DNA from: an uncultured Christensenellaceae bacterium
GTDB lineage: Bacteria > Bacillota > Clostridia > Christensenellales > MGBC116941
NCBI GenBank assembly: GCA_910585035.1
Contig: CAJUEF010000037.1
Span: 1 to 7,621, forward strand
Reading direction: 5' to 3'
DNA: 7,621 nucleotides
Shown: piece after piece, positions 4,377 through 7,621 of the stretch
Layout of the letters: every line of letters starts with the position of its first letter
Numbering within the stretch: the stretch's first letter is position 1
The notes under the pieces: model-generated
Seen by the model: only the letters and a program-made list of their open reading frames with translations
Databases searched by the model: none
Told to the model about the DNA's origin: nothing
Program-made: the position numbers and the translations under genes

Positions 4377-6311
4377 GTGAAAAAATTATTTTGCGTTATA
4401 GGAATACTCATAGCGCTATTTTCAATTTTTTTCTTGTTGTTAATTGCCGATAAGCAAGCTTGTGTTGGCGCAGAGTATAGTTATGACTATAGAATTGACG
4501 ATGGCTTTATATCCACTAATGAATTAAATGAAATTGCGCTTTTATATGATATTCAAATACAAATCAGAAAATACGGCTATACCAACTTTGGTCATAACGA
4601 AATTGATATAATAATACTAAACCCTGATAAAAATATAAAGGAAGGAGTTCAGCCAAGTATCTTTCCCAAAAATAAAATTAATTACATATTAGATGGCTTT
4701 GATAAAAATGCGCATATACAATACTTTATGGTTCAGGAAAACGACCGGTCTAAGCTTAATGTTATAAACGACTTGCTTGACAGTAAAAATATAGATTATG
4801 ATATTATAGATTCGGATCCGGCAGTATTCACTTTAGCCATGCTGTTCAGCTCTTTAAACGCTAAATTTTTTATATTGCTGCTGGCGCTTATAATCCTTTG
4901 CATTGTATCCTACTATGCATATCGATTAAAGGAAATAGGCATTTTAAAATTAAACGGTTGGTCTGATTTTAAGATATCCGTTAAAATAATGAAAGAAATG
5001 AGTATACGAACTGTTTTGTCAAGTCTTATTATAATGATACTCTTTAGTATATTCATTGCTGTTAAAGATAAATCAATTTTAGGAACTTACGTGTATATGT
5101 GCTCTTTGCTGCTTTTAACAGCGCTTTTTGTATTCTTGCTGTCCTGCATTATTGCTGCGGCTGTTATAGGTAAAATTAATAATGTTGCCGCAGTTAAAAA
5201 CGGTAAAAACAACAAACCTTTTTTCTGGTTTTTAATTACAGTAAAGCTTGCAGTTACCCTTATGGTATTTATTAGCATTAATACCTTTTCAGCAAATATA
5301 CAGAATTCCATTAATTTAATAGAATCGGCCAATAAATTAAAAGCTTATAATTTTTATTCCATTCATACATCAGCTTCCCCTAATGAAGAAAAAATTGAAT
5401 TAATAAATGATTACCTGTCTACTTTGCCTGATAATTATGTTTATAACTATGAAAATTACGGCAGGGATTATTCATTACGAGAAATCAAAAAAGGCGGTAT
5501 GGAATTAAATTCATATAAAGATGATGAAGTTTCCGGCTTTACCTATACAGCAATAAGCATTTCAGATAATTTAATAAGTGAATTAAACATTGAAGACCTG
5601 TCAGGGCAAGGGGTGGATAAAAAAGATAAAATGACAGTATTTATTCCTGAACACCTAAAGGATGAAACGAAACAGATTCTTTTATTTTGGGGTATTTCTG
5701 ACGACCCAAATATTGTCTCTTACGAAAATTATATTTCTTTTACTGATGTAAACGTGGAATATATTAAAGACGGACAAACTGTTAAAAATTTATTAGACCC
5801 GGACAGCTATATGTATGATCCGATAATTTTCAGTTATCCTGTTGAAAAGACGTTATATAAAAGCGGTAATATAAACGTGTTATATCACGAGCAGGTGGTA
5901 AAAGGCATAGAGGAAGAGTTAGCTAAGTTAGAAATAGACCAAAGCTCAGTTCACGTTGCCCGGCATAAAGACCAAATGGATATTCCGGTTTCCAATGAAA
6001 TGTTAGCAGCCAGTGAAAACACATTTTTACTTGTAATAAACTTGTTATCTTATATCCTAGCTGCAATTTCAGTTGTTACCATATATTTTGAATTAAACAA
6101 AAAAGCATTTGGCGTTTACGCACTCATGGGTATAATACCATTTAATCTTATAGCACCTTTAATAGTATTTAATTCTGTTGCAGTATCAGTATTCGCTTTA
6201 TTTATAAATATAAAATATCTTGTGTTTGTAATATTAGAGATATGTATATATCTGATATGGGCAAAAACATATATAAACAATCAAGCTGTCGCAGCCATTA
6301 AGGGAGAGTAA
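4377..6311 (+). CDS. bacteriocin-associated integral membrane protein (DUF1430 type, FtsX-like permease)
   Basis: This is a 644-residue protein with about eight membrane segments in two repeats of the FtsX/MacB plan. TM1 lies at 4-24, an external domain at about 30-160, and TMs at 164-182, 211-229 and 238-265. The second half has a TM at 283-302, an external domain at about 303-548 and TMs at 550-570, 590-610 and 612-630. After TM2 comes YRLKEIGILKLNG (182-194), the cytoplasmic coupling motif of FtsX-like permeases; ELNKKAFGVYALMG (572-585) is its counterpart in the second half. It matches the putative immunity/export proteins found after lactococcin 972 genes and should pair with the ATPase 2 nt downstream. 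The start is GTG at 4377, 5 nt after AAGGAGG; an in-frame TTG at 4356 lies inside the hairpin and has no ribosome binding site. Whether it exports the peptide or removes it from the membrane (immunity) is unresolved for the family; a peptide with its own signal peptide favours immunity. Confidence 0.85.
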   Translation: MKKLFCVIGILIALFSIFFLLLIADKQACVGAEYSYDYRIDDGFISTNELNEIALLYDIQIQIRKYGYTNFGHNEIDIIILNPDKNIKEGVQPSIFPKNKINYILDGFDKNAHIQYFMVQENDRSKLNVINDLLDSKNIDYDIIDSDPAVFTLAMLFSSLNAKFFILLLALIILCIVSYYAYRLKEIGILKLNGWSDFKISVKIMKEMSIRTVLSSLIIMILFSIFIAVKDKSILGTYVYMCSLLLLTALFVFLLSCIIAAAVIGKINNVAAVKNGKNNKPFFWFLITVKLAVTLMVFISINTFSANIQNSINLIESANKLKAYNFYSIHTSASPNEEKIELINDYLSTLPDNYVYNYENYGRDYSLREIKKGGMELNSYKDDEVSGFTYTAISISDNLISELNIEDLSGQGVDKKDKMTVFIPEHLKDETKQILLFWGISDDPNIVSYENYISFTDVNVEYIKDGQTVKNLLDPDSYMYDPIIFSYPVEKTLYKSGNINVLYHEQVVKGIEEELAKLEIDQSSVHVARHKDQMDIPVSNEMLAASENTFLLVINLLSYILAAISVVTIYFELNKKAFGVYALMGIIPFNLIAPLIVFNSVAVSVFALFINIKYLVFVILEICIYLIWAKTYINNQAVAAIKGE

Positions 6312-6313
6312 AT

Positions 6314-6943
6314 ATGGAACAGATAATTTTAAAAAATATCTTTAAAAAATATGGTGATAATATAATTTTCAATAATTTTTCTTTGGCTATAGAGGCCGGA
6401 GAATTTATTGCAATAACAGGCGAAAGCGGAAAAGGAAAAAGCACAATGCTTAACATTATCGGTCTTCTTGAAAAATGCGAGGGAGAAATTTTCTTAAACG
6501 GTAATTTAATAAACAATATAGGCAGTAAAAAAAGGCGGGAACTTTTAAAAAATAAAATAGGATATTTATTTCAAAATTATGCTTTGATTGACGACTTAAC
6601 TGTTTATGATAACCTTAAAATTGTTATGAAAAAGGAAAAAAGAAACTCCCAGGTTTTAAAAATGGAGGAAGCTCTTAAAAAGGTTGGTCTGACAAACAAA
6701 CATTTATATCAAAATGTCTACGAATTGTCAGGGGGTGAACAGCAAAGAGTAGCAGTTGCAAGATTAATGCTTAAAGACTGTGACATTATTTTGGCTGACG
6801 AGCCTACGGGCAGCTTGGATAAGTCAAACAGTACCATCATTATGGACTTACTTGCAGACTTAAATAAGCAAGGTAAAACTATCGTTATGGTTACCCATGA
6901 TGATAAAAATTTAAAATATTCAAACAGAGTTGTGCAGTTATAA
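6314..6943 (+). CDS. ABC transporter ATP-binding protein, lactococcin 972 cassette (MacB/LolD-like)
   Basis: This is a 209-residue single-domain ATPase with every motif intact: Walker A GESGKGKST (36-44), Q-loop FQNYALIDDLTVYDN (Gln87), signature LSGGEQQR (138-145), Walker B IILADEPTGSLD (158-169, catalytic Glu163) and switch His195 (MVTHDD). The LSGGEQQRVAVAR signature and DEPTGSLD are typical of the MacB/LolD/FtsE branch that works with FtsX-like permeases. The length, about 20 residues shorter than ordinary MacB ATPases, fits the lactococcin 972 ABC group. It starts 2 nt after the permease stop, with GGGAG at the end of the permease gene as its ribosome binding site, so the two are coupled. 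It should power the 644-residue membrane protein in self-protection or export. A bidirectional terminator follows. Confidence 0.93.
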   Translation: MEQIILKNIFKKYGDNIIFNNFSLAIEAGEFIAITGESGKGKSTMLNIIGLLEKCEGEIFLNGNLINNIGSKKRRELLKNKIGYLFQNYALIDDLTVYDNLKIVMKKEKRNSQVLKMEEALKKVGLTNKHLYQNVYELSGGEQQRVAVARLMLKDCDIILADEPTGSLDKSNSTIIMDLLADLNKQGKTIVMVTHDDKNLKYSNRVVQL

Positions 6944-6987
6944 CAATTGTAAAAAATACAAACACTATATAATAAATAATAAAAAAA

Positions 6988-7015
6988 TTCCATTCATGCA
7001 GAATGGAACTTTTTA
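6988..7015. terminator. bidirectional Rho-independent terminator
   Basis: TTCCATTC (6988-6995), loop ATGCA, GAATGGAA (7001-7008) forms an 8-bp stem followed by CTTTTT on the plus strand. On the minus strand it is followed by seven Ts (6987-6981). It ends the bacteriocin operon (+) and the ssb-rpsR operon (-), and it marks the right edge of the bacteriocin island. Confidence 0.88.
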
Positions 7016-7087
7016 TATTCAACAAAATTTACTTTTTAAAGTTTTGTATTACCGCTTTTCTTTAGTAGAAAGCGCAAATAAAGCAAA

Positions 7088-7348
7088 TTAGTCCTGAACG
7101 TATGGAAGCAGTGCAACGTGTCTTGCTCTTTTAATTGCTATTGCAATCTCTCTTTGATGCTTAGCGCATGTGCCTGACATACGTCTAGGTAAAATCTTGC
7201 CGCGCTCTGTAAGGTATTTACGAAGCTTTGCAGCGTCTTTATAATCAATTACAGCATTTTTATCAGCACAGAACTGACAAACCTTTTTTCTTCCGCGTCT
7301 GAATTTAGGTCGTCTGCTCTGACGTTCTTCTTTTTGTTCTTCGCTCAT
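7088..7348 (-). CDS. rpsR: 30S ribosomal protein S18
   Basis: This is an 86-residue protein with the S18 core: YKDAAKLRKYLTERGKILPRR (from residue 36), TCAKHQREIAIAIKRARHVALLPY. S18 binds the platform of the small subunit next to S6. It carries Cys24-x2-Cys27 and Cys61/His64, the metal-binding (C+) form, which suggests zinc binding. AAAGGAGG lies 5 nt before the ATG at 7348. The gene follows ssb after 22 nt, the standard rpsF-ssb-rpsR operon order of Firmicutes. Confidence 0.98.
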   Translation of the reverse strand: MSEEQKEERQSRRPKFRRGRKKVCQFCADKNAVIDYKDAAKLRKYLTERGKILPRRMSGTCAKHQREIAIAIKRARHVALLPYVQD

Positions 7349-7370
7349 TTATATTTCCTCCTTTAAGCTT

Positions 7371-7621
7371 TTAGAAAGGAAGCTCTTCATCCACCATAGC
7401 CGTAAATGAATTCATATCCGGCTCGGAAGGCATAGGCATGCCTCCTCCGTTTCCTCCGCCAAAGCCGCCGCCTTGACCGCCAGGATTTGGAGAAAGGAAC
7501 TCAACGTCTGACGCCACTATTTCCGTAACATATCTTTTGGTTCCGTCCTGTGCGTCATAATTTCTCGTCTGTATTTCGCCGGCAACAGCAACCTTGCGGC
7601 CCTTTGCCAGATATTTAGCAC
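7371..7621 (-). CDS. ssb: single-stranded DNA-binding protein, C-terminal 82 residues (partial)
   Basis: The minus-strand frame entering at base 7621 reads AKYLAKGRKVAVAGEIQTRN, then YDAQDGTKRYVTEIVASDVEFL. This is the last part of the SSB OB-fold, with the LAKG..V.V.GEI.TR block. It is followed by a glycine-rich disordered linker (about residues 46-60 of the fragment) and the acidic tip DEELPF, the site that binds replication and repair partners. SSB coats single-stranded DNA as a tetramer. The first part of the gene lies outside the window. It is upstream of rpsR in the same operon. Confidence 0.96.
   Translation of the reverse strand, partial: AKYLAKGRKVAVAGEIQTRNYDAQDGTKRYVTEIVASDVEFLSPNPGGQGGGFGGGNGGGMPMPSEPDMNSFTAMVDEELPF

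Noticed and set aside
5087..5332. Minus-strand open frame of 81 codons inside the membrane protein gene
   Set aside because: It is antisense to a well-supported gene, has no ribosome binding site and resembles no family.
7021..7076. Inverted repeats ACTTT-TT-AAAGT and CGCTTT...AAAGCG after rpsR
   Set aside because: They are weak, without a T-tract; the strong terminator at 6988-7015 suffices for the rpsR operon.

Overview
The window is AT-rich DNA with strong AGGAGG-type ribosome binding sites, Gram-positive style signal peptides and a lipobox, a DUF951 zinc-ribbon gene next to an MscS channel, and the ssb-rpsR pair with a Cys-containing (C+) S18. Together these point to a low-GC Firmicute, most likely a member of the Clostridia. 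No RNA genes, CRISPR arrays, transposases or phage genes are visible.

Left part (1-1996, all on the minus strand): an apparent co-directional cluster reading mscS-like channel, DUF951 protein, secreted lipoprotein, then the first 50 codons of a B12-binding/radical SAM protein that leaves the window at base 1. mscS/DUF951 overlap by 11 nt, and lipoprotein/radical SAM overlap as ATGA. Positions 1997-2425 form a non-coding divergent region holding two near-identical 71-bp copies, plus a decayed third copy, of a hairpin-forming repeat. Three tight tetraloop hairpins lie between the two good copies. A 130-codon gene (2426-2818, +) follows with its own promoter; it has a Nif11-like helical N-terminus and a Cys-rich tail. 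It ends at a bidirectional terminator.

Central part (2932-7015): an accessory bacteriocin island bounded by two bidirectional terminators. On the plus strand, in operon order, are a secreted, very basic lactococcin-972-like peptide (3978-4319), an 8-TM two-module FtsX-like membrane protein of the bacteriocin-associated/DUF1430 type (4377-6311), and a short MacB/LolD-like ABC ATPase (6314-6943). The order and sizes match the lactococcin 972 cassette. Divergently transcribed is an AgrA-type LytTR response regulator (2994-3682, -). It is broken in this sequence by a single missing base in an A6 run at 3601-3606, so an ORF caller sees only its C-terminal 188 residues. The intergenic region carries a direct repeat (AACGTTCAC / TACGTTCAC, 22-bp period, 13-bp spacer) that fits the known LytTR recognition pattern and sits just upstream of a weak core promoter. 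This strongly suggests the regulator controls the bacteriocin operon. Between that promoter and the bacteriocin gene is a nine-codon ORF with a near-perfect ribosome binding site. Its last codons are complementary to the bacteriocin ribosome binding site, suggesting a possible translational switch. A 13-bp hairpin separates the bacteriocin from its transporter genes and may set their relative expression.

Right part (7016-7621, -): the core genes rpsR (S18) and the 3' end of ssb, probably the tail of a rpsF-ssb-rpsR operon. The bacteriocin island therefore sits directly against core translation/replication genes.
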